Below are positions 12,235-23,900 of a stretch of DNA of 64,000 bases, piece after piece (position 1 is the first letter of the stretch; each line of letters starts with the position of its first letter). The position numbers were made by a program, and so were the translations under genes. Location of the stretch: contig VXAZ01006395.1 in NCBI GenBank assembly GCA_013399875.1, positions 16,892-80,891 on the forward strand. Direction: 5' to 3'. This stretch comes from Gymnorhina tibicen. Its lineage: Eukaryota; Chordata; Aves; Passeriformes; Artamidae. A model generated the notes under the pieces. The model made no database searches, was not told the origin of the DNA, and worked only from the letters and a program-made list of their open reading frames with translations.

Positions 12235-13054
12235 CTCTGAGAGACAGACCAACACCTTTTTACCTGCCCAATAAATACAAGCTCCTAGAGTAGGCAGACC
12301 GTTTCTAGATTCAAACATGTTTTGATCTAAGGCTGGCTATTTTGTTACAGAAGACTGGTATATTTGCATGTGTTTACTATAGCTTTGTTTATGCACACTT
12401 TTTGCACCATTTTAACACTGTGCAAAGTAGGTATGGACCAAAGCTCATTATACTGTGACAGAAGTGTCTTAGATTAAGGTAAATACAGTTTAAATTCTAT
12501 ACAGAGAAGCAAATACTGCAACAAAAGGAGAGTCTGTCCCTTGGGCTGAAGAACTAATGAAGCCTGGCCTTTGCTTGTAGTAACCCTGTAGTAATTCCAT
12601 TTACAAGATCAGGCAAGAAATGGTAGTCTGTGATTGATTCAGAGGTCTGGGTACTGTGTTATACCAGCAGTTAGTTACTGCCAAAACAGAGAGAAGATAC
12701 AAGAACCATGTTCTGCTTGTCATTTGTCCTAATCAATCATTAATCTGAGCCTCTCTGTGCTTCTACAGATATTTTAAGCTTGAAGGATTAAACACTTTTA
12801 AGTTTTCACTTGTCTTTGAAGCTGTGCACCGGGCTCTAAATGTGCTGAAAATGGCTGACACACTCAAAAGAAAATAGGAAAGAACAGATAATGTGAGTGA
12901 CCAACATCCATATCATTAGGAAGTCAGATGAAAAATATTAACATTGATATTTCTTAGCTAGTGTGGGGCTTGGAACTCACCATTTTTCTGCTTACATATT
13001 TTTCCTAATTATGGTAAAAATCTGACCTGTTTTTATATATTTTTCCATTATAGT

Positions 13055-13316
13055 GCGTAGTGACAGGACCAGAGGCAGTGGCATAGACTGAAACGCAGGC
13101 TGTGCTCTCTGAACATCAGGAAACTCTTTTTCTGTGAAGGTGACTGGGAGCTGGCACAGGTTGTCCAGACAGTTGGTCGAGTCTCCCCGCTGGAGATCTG
13201 CAAAAGCTGTCTGGACACAGTTGTGGGCAACCAGCCCCAGGTGTCTCTGCTGCAACAGGGGGTTAGACCACAGGACTTCCAGAGATGTCCTCCAAACTCA
13301 GTCATTCTTTGATTAG
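13055..13316 (+). mobile_element. CR1 LINE 3' fragment
   Basis: It reads as the end of a CR1 element. GTGACAGGACC, an ACATCAGGAAACTCTTTTTC stretch and GGCACAGGTTGTCCAGA occur in the expected order, and it closes near CATTCTTTGATT. It is 5'-truncated, as most CR1 copies are, and carries no coding capacity. Confidence 0.85.
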
Positions 13317-14418
13317 CACCAGAAGGATCTAGTTGGTTTTGCTAGACCCATTAAAGTTTGAAACAACACAGTTTTTGCAGAGGGGGAAATAAAGGGTACA
13401 AGAAGAATGAAAGTGAAGAGCATAAAGTTACTAATTTGGCCAAGTTATCCCAGATGAACTCAGTAGGAATTTCAAAGATGAAAGAGGTGCAGGGAAGTTT
13501 CTGTAAATAGTTGTGTGGGTAAAACTGTAAGTGGACACTATTAGTCTGTCAAGTTCCCAAGAAATATGCCAGCCCTTGTGCATGCTGAAAATGTTGTCGA
13601 GTTGCTTATCAAATCATGTGTTTTCCTGAAGAAAAGCTTCACTTCTGGAAGAGAATGATAACTGAAGGGTGCTGTTTGATCTTGTGAGAATCAAAACGCT
13701 AATAAAAAAAAATCCATGTGATTTCTTTATGTAGCAAAACCAGTCTCTGACCCTTACTTGCCTCAAGTGATGTGTGGGGCAAAATGTCAACTGCTTGAAT
13801 ATTTTGTGCTCTGAATGAAGCTGTTGTTAATAGTATAACAAAAAAGGGAAAAAAATAACAACTTTGTCATGGATCTGTGATGCCATATGGAATGTAAATG
13901 CAGAATGCTGCTATTGAGGAGTTGGATGGATGAGGAGGTAAAACACCACATCCTGCTTCTGATCTCAAGCTTGTTGCAAAATCTTATTTCTCTGATGTAG
14001 TGCTGCTAACTCCATTGTTGTAAAGTCACTGGAATTGACATATGGATTCCAAAGGTGTTACCTTTTAAAAGACAGTATTTCAGGAGAAGTGGATGGAAGA
14101 AGAGTACTTTGGAGAAACCCCAAAGTAACCCAGTTTTTTTGTGATAGCCAGACCTGTGGCAAACCCAGGACACTCTGATGAATGAAAGGTAGGAAATTAA
14201 TGCTTCTAGTGTAACTGAAAATAACAGGCCTGAACCTTTGAAAAAGAATAGCTGTTGGTTGGTTTTGTGCTGTTGTGATTCCATCTTTCTAGGACAAGAT
14301 CCTGGGATTTTTATTAATTTATTTCCTTTAATTGATAATTATTTTTCTCTGACATTTGAGGCTTCCTACAGTGGACAGAGCAAAGAAACACAAGTACCTT
14401 GACACCTGATTTAGTAAA

Positions 14419-14723
14419 TGTCACCTATAAGTAAAGTTTTGTAAAGGAAAGGCCTTGTAGAATCATGGCTCCGGCCTGTTTCTTAGGCCAAGTAGAAAAG
14501 GCCTATGGGAGAGTGGCTCACTGGAATAGAGGAAGTGAGGTGGGCTGCGTGAGTGCCTCGTGTTCACTTCGTGGAGTGTGGTGGTTGGTTAAACTTGGTT
14601 TGTTGTGCCTTAAAACTATGTAAACTGATAACCGACTAATGGCATAAAAAGGCTGGGGTTTTGGCAATAAAGGTTCCTCCTTTGCACCTGCCTGCGGTCT
14701 CCACGCTGCTCATTATCACTACA
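14419..14723 (+). mobile_element. Solo LTR, 305 bp, with 6-bp target duplication
   Basis: It begins TGTCACCTATAAG and ends TTATCACTACA, and is flanked by AGTAAA at 14413-14418 and 14724-14729. A TATA-like CATAAAAAGG starts at 14643 and AATAAA lies at 14666-14671. That promoter-then-polyA order is typical of a plus-strand LTR. A 6-bp duplication fits the ERVK-like/alpharetroviral integration class. No internal region is present. Confidence 0.88.
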
Positions 14724-15659
14724 AGTAAAGACTTTAGTTTTAAGTTTTATGAAAAATACACTGGAAACACACAAATATTTCACTGCTAAATCTACATTAA
14801 CAGTAACACAGTACAGTAAGAGAAAATAAGGAATTATATCCCTTTCAGTTCATCCTGAGGATCCGTATCTCTCCATGGTTTGGGGACTTACTTTGAAGGA
14901 AGTATTATCTGGCTCCCAGACTGAAGAGTTCCGCTATCGGCCAGATTTGAAGCTTTTTGAAAAGAAACTATTCCTCAACTTGCTCCTACCTTGGCTGCAG
15001 GCCCCTCCAGGGAGCAACATGTCCTGTAGACTGCCTTGCTCAAACACCATAAATATGTTTACCCTGAAAGCCTGGTCCATGACAGAAACTTCCTCCTCAA
15101 GTAATTTCCAAGTGAAGCTGTGGTCCTTACTGTCAGACCCATCTCCCTCTGCTTCATCCCTGAATCTTACAGTAAAGAAGGAATGGTAGTCTTAATCCTG
15201 TAGAAGCTGTGGCAAGAGGATGCCATGATTGCAGTGGTACCTATGTTGCTCCACCATGTTTTTCTAAAGAAAAAAAGTTGAACAACTTTCTGGCAGTTCT
15301 CCTTTGCTCTTACTTTGTCTGTGGTAAACTGGAGGTTCTGAGCCCAGGGGATTGTTCAGATTTGTGGGACCTTCTCCATGAGATGCAGTATGATCAGCTG
15401 TGGATGAAAAACTTTTGGATGCAGTTGGGTGCTATCAAGGTGAGGTTGAGTTATGACTTCCCTTGCATGTAATTTCAGGAGGCCATACCTGGATTCAAGG
15501 GAATGGCAGTGCTTTCTAAAGCCTCACAACCCTGTTTTCACCAGTAATTTGGTAACTGTTTTGGGGTGGTAAACTCCTTACAGGTGAGCTGCTGATTTAG
15601 GCTTCTGAGGCCATCTCTTGAAGAAAATTAGTATAGTCAGCACTGACTACATTCTTAGA

Positions 15660-15868
15660 ACTTGGATCAAAACAGTCCTTTGCAACAGGTTGCTCAGGGA
15701 GGTGGTGGAGTCACCATCCCTGAAAGATGTTTAAGAGGCATCTGGACCTGGCACTAGGTGATGTGGTTTGGATTTAGAGATTACAGTGACAGTGCTGGGT
15801 GGATGGTTGGACTTGAGGATCTTAAGGGTCTCTGGGTCTCTTCCAGCCTGGATGATTCTATGGTTCTA
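15660..15868 (+). mobile_element. CR1 LINE 3' fragment
   Basis: It contains AACAGGTTGCTCAGGGAGG, then GTTGGACTTGAGGATCTTAAG, then CTTCCAGCCTGGATGATTCTATGG. This is the CR1 tail with its terminal ATTCTATG-type repeat. It is a separate insertion from the larger CR1 that starts about 115 bp downstream. Confidence 0.9.
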
Positions 15869-15982
15869 AGTAATCCCTGTTGTACTAGTCCAGTGAAATT
15901 TAACTTGGAATATTTTACTTGAGCTGCAGCTGAAGTAAAAGCAGTTCCAAAACAAATACAAACATTCAGTACTTAACTCTGG

Positions 15983-18174
15983 ATGTGAGGAGAGCAGACT
16001 TCAGGCTGTCCAGGGAATTGCTGAGTAAGGTACCCTGGGAAAATGCTTTTGCAGGTGCTGGGGTCCCTCAGTGCTGGTCCCATTTTAAGCACCATCTTCT
16101 AAGGAGGAGGCAATTCCCAAATGTCAGAAGTCGAGCAGGTGAGGCAGAAGATGGCTTGGCTGGGTGGGAAGCTTCTTTGGGAGGTAGTGGCAAAAAGAGA
16201 AGATGTAGGCTCAGCAGAAGCAAGGTCAGGTCACGTGGGAGAAATGCAAAGTTGCTGCTCACCACTGCAAGGAGAAAATTTGAGCAGCCAAAGCTCAGTT
16301 GGAGTTGAAGCCAGCCACAATTGAGGGGAGCAAAAAGAGTTTTTTTCAAATATATTAATGGCAAAAGGCAGTGTAGAAATAACATCAACCTGTTACAGGA
16401 TGAGGATGGTCACCTCACAAACAGGGACATGGACAAGGCAGAGATGTTTAATGCTTTCATTGCCTCTACTTTCAACACCAGTAAGGGACAAAGGGGAACC
16501 CACTGCCTGGAGCTGGAGGACCATGGCTGTGAGAATGATCAGCTCCCAGATGATCCGGAACTTGGACAAAATGTCCAGCACTCACCTGAATAAACACATC
16601 ATGCAATGGGTGAGCAACTGGCTCGTGGGTCAGACCCAAAGGGTTACAGTGAATGGGGTGGCATCAGGCTGGTGACCTGTCACTGGTGGGGTTCCACAGG
16701 GCTCCTCCTTAGGGCCAGTGCTCTTAAACAACTTCATAAATGACATGGAGGCAGGACTCAAATACTAAGTAAGTTTGCTGAAGACATTAAATTGGGAGGA
16801 GCGGTTGACTTCTTTGAAGGCAGGGTGGCCCTGGAGGGCAACCTTGACAAGTTGCAGGGCTGGGCAAATGAAGTTTAACAAGGGAAGGTGTCAGATTCTG
16901 AACCTGGAATGGGGCAACCCTGGATGTCTGTATAGATTGCGGAATGAGGCTGAAGCACAGCACTGCAGGAAGGGGCCTCAGGGTCCTGGTCTGTGGCAAG
17001 TTGAAAGTGAGTCAGCAGTGCCCTGGCAGCCAGGAGGGCCAAGCGTGTCCTGGGGGTGCATCAGGCACAGCATCGCCAGCCGGGCAAGGGAGGGGATTGT
17101 CCCACTCTGCTCTGAGCTGGGGCGGCCTCACCTTGGGTGTTAGGGACAGTTTTTGGTGCCACAATATAAGAAAAACATTAAACTATTGCCCAAAGGAGGG
17201 CAATGAGGATGGTGAGGGGTCTGGAGGGGATGCTGTGTGAGCACTGGCTGAGGTCATTTGGTCTGTTCAGCCTGGAGATGAGGAGACAGAGGGGAGACCT
17301 CATTGTAGTCTTCAGCATCCTCATGAGGGGAAGAGGAGGGGCAGGCACTGATCTCTTCACTCTGGTGACCAGTGACAGGACCCAAGGGAATGACCTGAAG
17401 TTGTGTCAGGAGAGGTTTAGGTTCGATATCAGAAAAAAATTCTTTACCCAGAGGGTGGCTGGGCACTGGAACAGGCTCCCCAGGGAAGTGGTCACAGCAC
17501 AGGCCTGACAGAGTTCAAGAAGCATTCAGACAACACTCTCAGGCACATGCTGTGACACTTGGGGTGGTCAGGTGTGGGAAGCACAAAAAAAAAAGGAAGA
17601 AAGACTCTTTTAAGTGTGAGAAATAAAAGCAAGATTCAGAAATAAAGCAGAACAGTTTAGAGATTAGCTTTGGCTGTGAAAACTGGAAGAAGATACAATT
17701 ATACATCAAGCAAGGACATTAAAACAATGGTTAGAGTTTCTAGGTTTGGCTCAGATAGCTTTTAGAGTTGCAAAAAAATATGCTTAACAAAATAGATAAG
17801 GTTAAGCTTAGTAATGGAATACTGTGCATCGTTCTATAAGGTACAAACAAGCAAGTATTGTGTATAACAGGTGTACGTGCGCTAATGAGGATAGGTTAAG
17901 GCAGTTGTCTGTAACTTTTAAAAGTACACTATTGGCTGAAAAGCTTTTAAGAATGCTCTGTAACCAGGAAGTCTCTGGAATGCCTGTGACAGTGTGAGCC
18001 TGTATCATCTCCTGTGTCTCAACTCTGTATGTGAGACTGATAAAATAATAAAAAGGCTCCTGGAGTGTCTGTCCGGGCTCCCCGTCCCATTTGGATTCGC
18101 CAACAGTCAGGAGTTGAACTTTGATGATCCTGACTGAGCCTTTCCAGTTCAGTATATCCTATGATTCTATGATT
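15983..18174 (+). mobile_element. Degenerate CR1 LINE with internal deletion, split by a solo LTR
   Basis: The 5' part (about 15983-16600) resembles the CR1 ORF2 region. The 3' part from about 16600 resembles the CR1 reverse-transcriptase-to-tail region, including GGTTCCACAGGGCTCCTCC and the 3'UTR. The middle of the polymerase frame is missing. The reading frame is broken many times, so overlapping open frames here are decayed LINE sequence. The CR1 tail stops at 17572, is interrupted by an LTR, and resumes at 18112. It ends CCTATGATTCTATGATTT at 18174. Confidence 0.88.
17573..18105 (+). mobile_element. Solo LTR nested in CR1, 533 bp, with 6-bp target duplication
   Basis: It starts TGTGGGAAGCACAAAA and ends GATTCGCCAACA. 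GTCAGG occurs immediately before (17567-17572) and after (18106-18111). AATAAA lies at 18047-18052, about 50 bases before the end. Removing the LTR and one duplication restores a normal CR1 tail, which proves the order of insertion. No gag/pol/env remains. Confidence 0.92.
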
Positions 18175-18289
18175 TGAGTTCTTTTGTGCCATTAAACATA
18201 TACATAGCAACAAGATGAAAGAGTGTCCAAGTGACTAATATTTAGTGCATTTAGCAAAGAAAATCTAAGTATTTTCATTTCTCACAAGA

Positions 18290-18850
18290 TCCTGTTCAGG
18301 TTGGTGGGAACCTGGGGAAATCTCCAGCCTGAGCCCTGACAGAGCCAGTTCTGAGGTCAGACTGGGCTGCTCAGGACTTCACTCAGTCAGACCATGAAAG
18401 CCCCAAGGATGGCATCAGCACAACCACACTGGACCATGTCTCTGCTGCCGGGCTCTCCTCATGGCTTCAGCCTGAGCTCCTCATATTCAGCTTTGCTGCT
18501 GCCTCACCCTCACACCATGCACTGCTGTGAACAGCCCAGCTGCACCTCCTCTACCCCTCCTGTTGGTGCTGGGGGTGCTGTTTAGTGCCCCAAAGCTGCT
18601 GCTCCCCCTGGCTGAACCAGCCCTTGTTCCATAGACTCTCAGTGATCCTCTGCTGAACTCAGTCATCTTTGTCAACTTCTTTCCTGTGCTTGCTGCTCCA
18701 AAATGTGTGCACAGCTGTGGAGCAGAGGGGAACAATCACCTCCCTTGATCTACTCCATGTGCCCCTGTTCATCCAGCACAGCATGCCACTAAATGCCTTC
18801 TTTACTGCCTGTGTCAAACATCGTGACATGTCAAAATGAATCGGTGACCA
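18290..18850 (-). mobile_element. CR1 LINE fragment, minus orientation
   Basis: On the plus strand this reads as the complement of a CR1 3' region: GGTTGGTGGGAACCTGGGG, a CCCTGGCTGAACCAGCCC segment, then GAGCAGAGGGGAACAATCACC. The 3' end of the element is near 18290. The copy is old and indel-rich; its boundaries are approximate. Confidence 0.75.
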
Positions 18851-19514
18851 GGGTTGTAAATAAAATAGAGAATTTTAACAGAATGTCAGAGGTGGAAACT
18901 GCATCTATTAAACATTTCCCCATTCTTCCCACCTCCAGCAATACCACTTCTATTTTATAAAATGAAGAGTTATATTAAGTAGTGGATCACTGCAGAAGAC
19001 TAATACTCCTAGAAAAATCCAAATTTTTCAATTGATAAGTTTGAAAAGGATTTTGTCAGGTATTTCAGAGCCTTACTACAAGACTTTGCCCACCCAGGTG
19101 TGTTCCTTCCAATATGTGTTCTGCAACTAAGCCCTCGCAAGCAGTTGATTTATTAATGGTTCAGCTGATTCCCTGTAAGTTAAATTAAATTTTTGAAATA
19201 CTTGTTCTTATGAGACATGAAGTAATTATTTCATATGAGAGATTTATGTAAACTTGGCTTCACAGAGGAAGTATTTCAATGGTAAAAATTTCTGAAGTTT
19301 ATAAGTAGGGCCAATACGATATTCATAGTAGTTTGAAAGCTTTAAACAATTGCTGTGTTTTTTTCCTTTTAATGTTTCTTTCTAAATGTAATTCATTTTT
19401 CTCCCTTAAGTTCTGTCTTCCCCATGATAAAATAAAATTACAAAAGAAACAGTTGTTTGGATACAGACTTATTTTTATTCTTATAAATAGAGTATTTACT
19501 CAAAGTATTTGCCT

Positions 19515-19582
19515 TAGGATAATTGGAATGTGGGACTGAAGGGAACCTCAGGAAGTCATCTAGTCCATCCTACTACTCTGAA
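19515..19582 (-). mobile_element. Short CR1 3'-terminal remnant, minus orientation
   Basis: GACTGAAGGGAACCTCAGGA followed by AGTCATCTAGTCCATCC is the complement of the CR1 tail that normally reads toward GGACTAGATGA. Only about 70 bp can be supported. Confidence 0.6.
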
Positions 19583-20191
19583 GCGCATGTATTTAGATTC
19601 TTGATCGTGTGTTACCTATTCTCTGATATCTCTGTGTTTTCATATTCTCCCCATAGTCTGCATTGTACCTTAACGGGCTACAATGAAGCTTTTTCCCTGT
19701 TACATAACTCTGCCTTTCTGTGAGTGATACCAATTACCAATTGTCTCAAAAAGGAAAGGAATTAATCATGTCTTCTTTATCTCAACCTATTATGGATTTG
19801 AAGGCCGTTCTCATGCCGTGTGAAAATTTTCGTCTTCTAAACCAGACAAACTTTATTTCTTACACTTTTTCCTTAGACTGCATTTTCTTAATCTTCTCAT
19901 TTATATTCCACCTAATTCTTTGCAACTCATGTACTTCTTCCAGTTTAAGCCTTGCAAGCATCATTATTTCCTCTATAGTACTGTAACACATAAAGACTTT
20001 TACTATGTTTAATACAGGGTTACATTTGGGATTCTTACTCAGTTTGAAGTCCACTGCAGTTTTAGGTCTTCTCTACTATTCATCAACCCTTCTCCATTTT
20101 ATGTGGGTGTATTTTGCTTTTTACTTCTGATATCTAGGACTGCATTTCTCTCTACTGTATTCTATTACTCACGTAACTTTTACCTTTTATC

Positions 20192-20205
20192 ATATTTATT
20201 TATTT
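20192..20205 (-). terminator. Candidate polyadenylation signal of the SLC16-like gene
   Basis: Overlapping TTTATT units on the plus strand read AATAAATAAATA on the minus strand, about 510 bases beyond the transporter's stop codon. A 3'UTR of that size is reasonable. No transcript evidence is available. Confidence 0.35.
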
Positions 20206-20716
20206 ATCTTATTCCAGCCCGGCTCTGCAGAGTACCTGCACACCCTTTACCTCAAAACTGTATTCATTTGCTTGTGCTTTCATATCCAGCTTGTTTGCTG
20301 AAAATACTGGGCACTACATCCCCAAGTAAACATCTGTGAGCTAATGCCTCTTCCTCTTTTTCAGTGATAGCTGCAGTCTGCATTTGGGTGTAAAGTTTCT
20401 ATCTGCTGCGTACACACTTCACGGCAATTTAATTTAGACCATGGTTTCCCTAGTTCATTTAGCACAGTCCTGGGGGACTCTGCTGAAGACTTGCATAGTC
20501 AAAATGCAACTTCAGTATCAAAATAATATGGTAATGGCTACTGCTCTAGTTTGCATATAAATTAATTACTTTCTTCCTTTGTTTCAAACATTCCTACCCG
20601 AAACTTCTGTTGTTTTGTAAATCCTACTAATAGTGAGTTTGGCAAAAATAAAACACTTCCATATGTCCTAAAATGCTGTCAGAGGTCTCATGTAGTCACA
20701 CAACTACATTGTGCTC

Positions 20717-20922
20717 TCAATACCTTCTGGTTTGATGTTTCAGGAGATGGAGGGAAGGGTAGGGTAATGTTGACTTTTCTGGTTTAGTTCTAATCTTGCT
20801 TCCTCTTTTTTTTCTCTGTTGGAGTCGATCTAAAATAACTAAAAATCCAGCTGATAGGACAAGAGTGGCTCCTGCCATGTAGAAGCCTGCTCTGTAATCT
20901 CCAGCCACATCCACAATCAGAC
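20717..20922 (-). CDS. SLC16-like gene, last coding exon
   Basis: This exon completes Gly384 and encodes residues 385-451 and TGA. The acceptor is tttctctccag before GTCTGATTG. It encodes the final helix (about AGFYMAGATLVLSAGFLVIL), then a short basic tail with QQRKKRGSK. The tail is shorter than in MCT1 or MCT4. Confidence 0.9.
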
Positions 20923-23900
20923 CTGGAGAGAAACAAATGACAGCAATGTGATTGATGGAAAACAGGCTAATGTGAATTAGCTCAGCAGTGTGAATATACC
21001 CTCTCACAAGAACAGTGTGCTGGCTACGTACTTGTCTTGCAGAGTTCTACATCATGAGCACATGGAACATCACCCCACTATAGCATTTTTGAAACACAAT
21101 TCACATCTCATTGCTTTGTATATGTGCATTACTAGTGAAACAATATACTACAGTTTGAAGCACTTTCCCACCTAAAGTGTGGCAGACAGTGCAGGTACTG
21201 GCAGAAAAAAAAGACAGACTGTGCAGCTGTGTATCCGAGTAGCTCCATGTTCTGTGGTGTAGCTGTTGCTGTAATTTGGACCATTTGGACCATAATTACA
21301 GCATGAGTGAGTTTAAAGAAGGAAAGGAGATTCATCTGCTGGAGACAGAGTTGGAGAATTTGTCTGGCGTGTTATGGGTTTCTGGTTCATCATTTTACAA
21401 AGAGTCACAGATGTTAACAAAAAGACCTTGGTTTTCAGGGAGCTTTAAGCCAACCAAAATACGTAATGCCTTTGTGTACTGTACTGAAAAATCTCTAGTA
21501 TAGTAGTAGCACTGCAGCAGTGTGTCAGCTGCCCTGTGGGTATGATGGCACATTCCTCTGTGGGCTGATGAAGGCTGCTTGCTTGTGGGAAAGTAAGGTA
21601 CTACGGTACTCCCTAGCCCGCATTCTAAACTAACATCAGCCCAGGAACCATGAACTCAAATCTTTTAGATTTTACACTCAAAGGAGGAGAGGAGAACTTG
21701 AGAGGCACTTAGGGTTCCTTGCTCTTCCATACCTTCTTTGTAGATTACTAAATAGACAAAAAGGGGCCACAAAAGGGGCCACAGATATTCAGTACTGGTG
21801 ACCAGCCACTAGAATCTGTATTTTATTCAGATCTTTCCAAGACACTTTTGATACTGTTCTGTTTCAAACCCTTTACAAATCTTCCTGGTTCCTGTATTTT
21901 CAAAAGTGAATTAAAATGTTCCAGTATTCAGTCTGACTCATTTGCAACCCATTAGCAATGTCATTACCACAAAAGTCACTTGTGCATGAGCAATGGTCTT
22001 TGGATGAGGAATCAGATCTGCATTGTACAAGACACACAGGTCAATTTTTTTTGCCATATCACTTTTTAAAGTCTCTACAGCTTGCAGTTCCTTTGTCTTG
22101 CATTTTTCCAAGATGACTATATCTCATTGCCAGCCCATAAATCCGTGTGCTATCTCATTGTCTGGTCTCTCTTCCCACTGTTCTTATGTGCTGCCTTCCC
22201 CATTTATTATCCTAGTTGGCTCAAATGCTGTCTAAAAACAGCAGGCATCTCTCTGAATATTTCCTTGAGGTTTGCATAGCCTAATGTTTCAGGCTGTTCA
22301 ATTTGAACTTCTGTAGAAACCCTCCCAACAATACCAGCATTTGTGCAACATCACTAGTCTAAAATTTCAGTTTCTTCTCTGAAAGTGTGCGTCTGCTGCT
22401 TGTCCCAGAGGCACACTTTCATAGCAAGATAGTTGGAGGCCATCAAGTGGCATAATGTGGGATTCAGGAAGCAGGAACACCACCATGTGAACCCTGTCTT
22501 TCATCCCTGTTTTCTCATTGAAGAGGTATCCCTAAAATCACAGAGAAGAGAGGGAGAAAGATATTTTGGAGAGGATTTAAACTGACTATTTGTTTTTTAT
22601 ATATGTCTTGGCTCAGATATCCCTGAGCTAAAAAAGGGGGAAATTTGAGTGCAGATCCAGATCTTTTCAGTTTGGATTACCATTCCCCTTTCTTCTTGTA
22701 AACTGTATTTGGCAGCAAGTTGTCTTAACTTACCCGCAAGAGGAGGCCCCACAAAACCTCCAGTGCTTCGAATGAGCATGAAAAGCCCTAAAGCACTGTC
22801 AAATTCTGGCATGCCTACAACATCTGCCAGCACTGTGATGTGAATGGCGACTGTTGTACCAAAGAAGAATCCATAGAAGCCAGTGAATATTGCCAAGGAA
22901 AGGTAGTTGTTAGCCAGTGGCAACAGCATCAGGGAAGTACTGATCAATGTAATCGTCATTGCCAGCAAATGAATGGTTTTGGTAACATGGAGGTTGGCAT
23001 ACCAGCCACACAACAATCTGCCTCCAAAGTCCACCATAGCCAAAATAGATAGGAGGGATGCAGTCCATGATTCATCTATTCCCAGGCTGTAGCTGAGTGG
23101 AACTAAAAATAATGGAGGAACAAAAAAACTCATCGCGGCTAATGTGCCAAAAATGGCATAAAGTACAAATTCTGGTCGCCTCACAAGCATCCAGTTGAAG
23201 GTTTTGTGCATGATAGGAGACTCATCTTCTTTGTCTCTCCTGGATACACCATTACCAGGTGGTGTTTCAGTTTTGCAATGGCTGGCTTCAAGGCAGCTGC
23301 TTGCCAGGGGTCGCATCAGTGCTCCACAGACACAAATATTGAGTTGGATGCCACCTATGATCAAGAGGGCACCTTTCCATCCATATTGACTAATCAACCA
23401 CTGGAAAAATGGCCCAAACGTGAATGCAAAGGCACATTCTCCAGCACTGGCAATAGCATTGGCCAGAGCCCTTTTCTTGGAGAAATAGTGGCTAACAATG
23501 CTAATGGCTGGTGTCCACGAAAAGGAAATGCCAAGACCTGAAAAACACCAATAGAAATAGCACTGGTTAGACACTATTGAGGTATTTTGTGAAGGTGGAC
23601 ATTAAAGCAGTCAGTGCTCCTACATTTGCAAAGTTAAAAAGTGTTAGAAGGAATCATTTTTGCCTAGCAGAAGCATGAGCTTAGCTGGAGTAGATGTAAG
23701 AGTATATTTGTGGCGTTATATTCCGTAAGTTGTATATATTCAAGCAAAAAAGCAGGAACATGAACTANCAGCTTTGTCAGTGCATGACAAATCACATGGT
23801 CATGGGGCTGAAGCTAGATGGATCTCAGTGTCCATGCTGTCTGCGCTAAGGCTGGTACTAGGTCAGACCAGCAGGCTAAGCTGAGCTGTGTTCAGGGTAG

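Noticed and set aside
14875..15189. Plus-strand open frame of 104 codons with a following 87-codon frame at 15209-15472
   Set aside because: No family resemblance and no splice or frame link between them, in a repeat-rich interval. It may be old transposon or chance sequence, so it is left unannotated.
16068..17508. Cluster of overlapping open frames on both strands
   Set aside because: These are frames within decayed CR1 sequence, not host genes.
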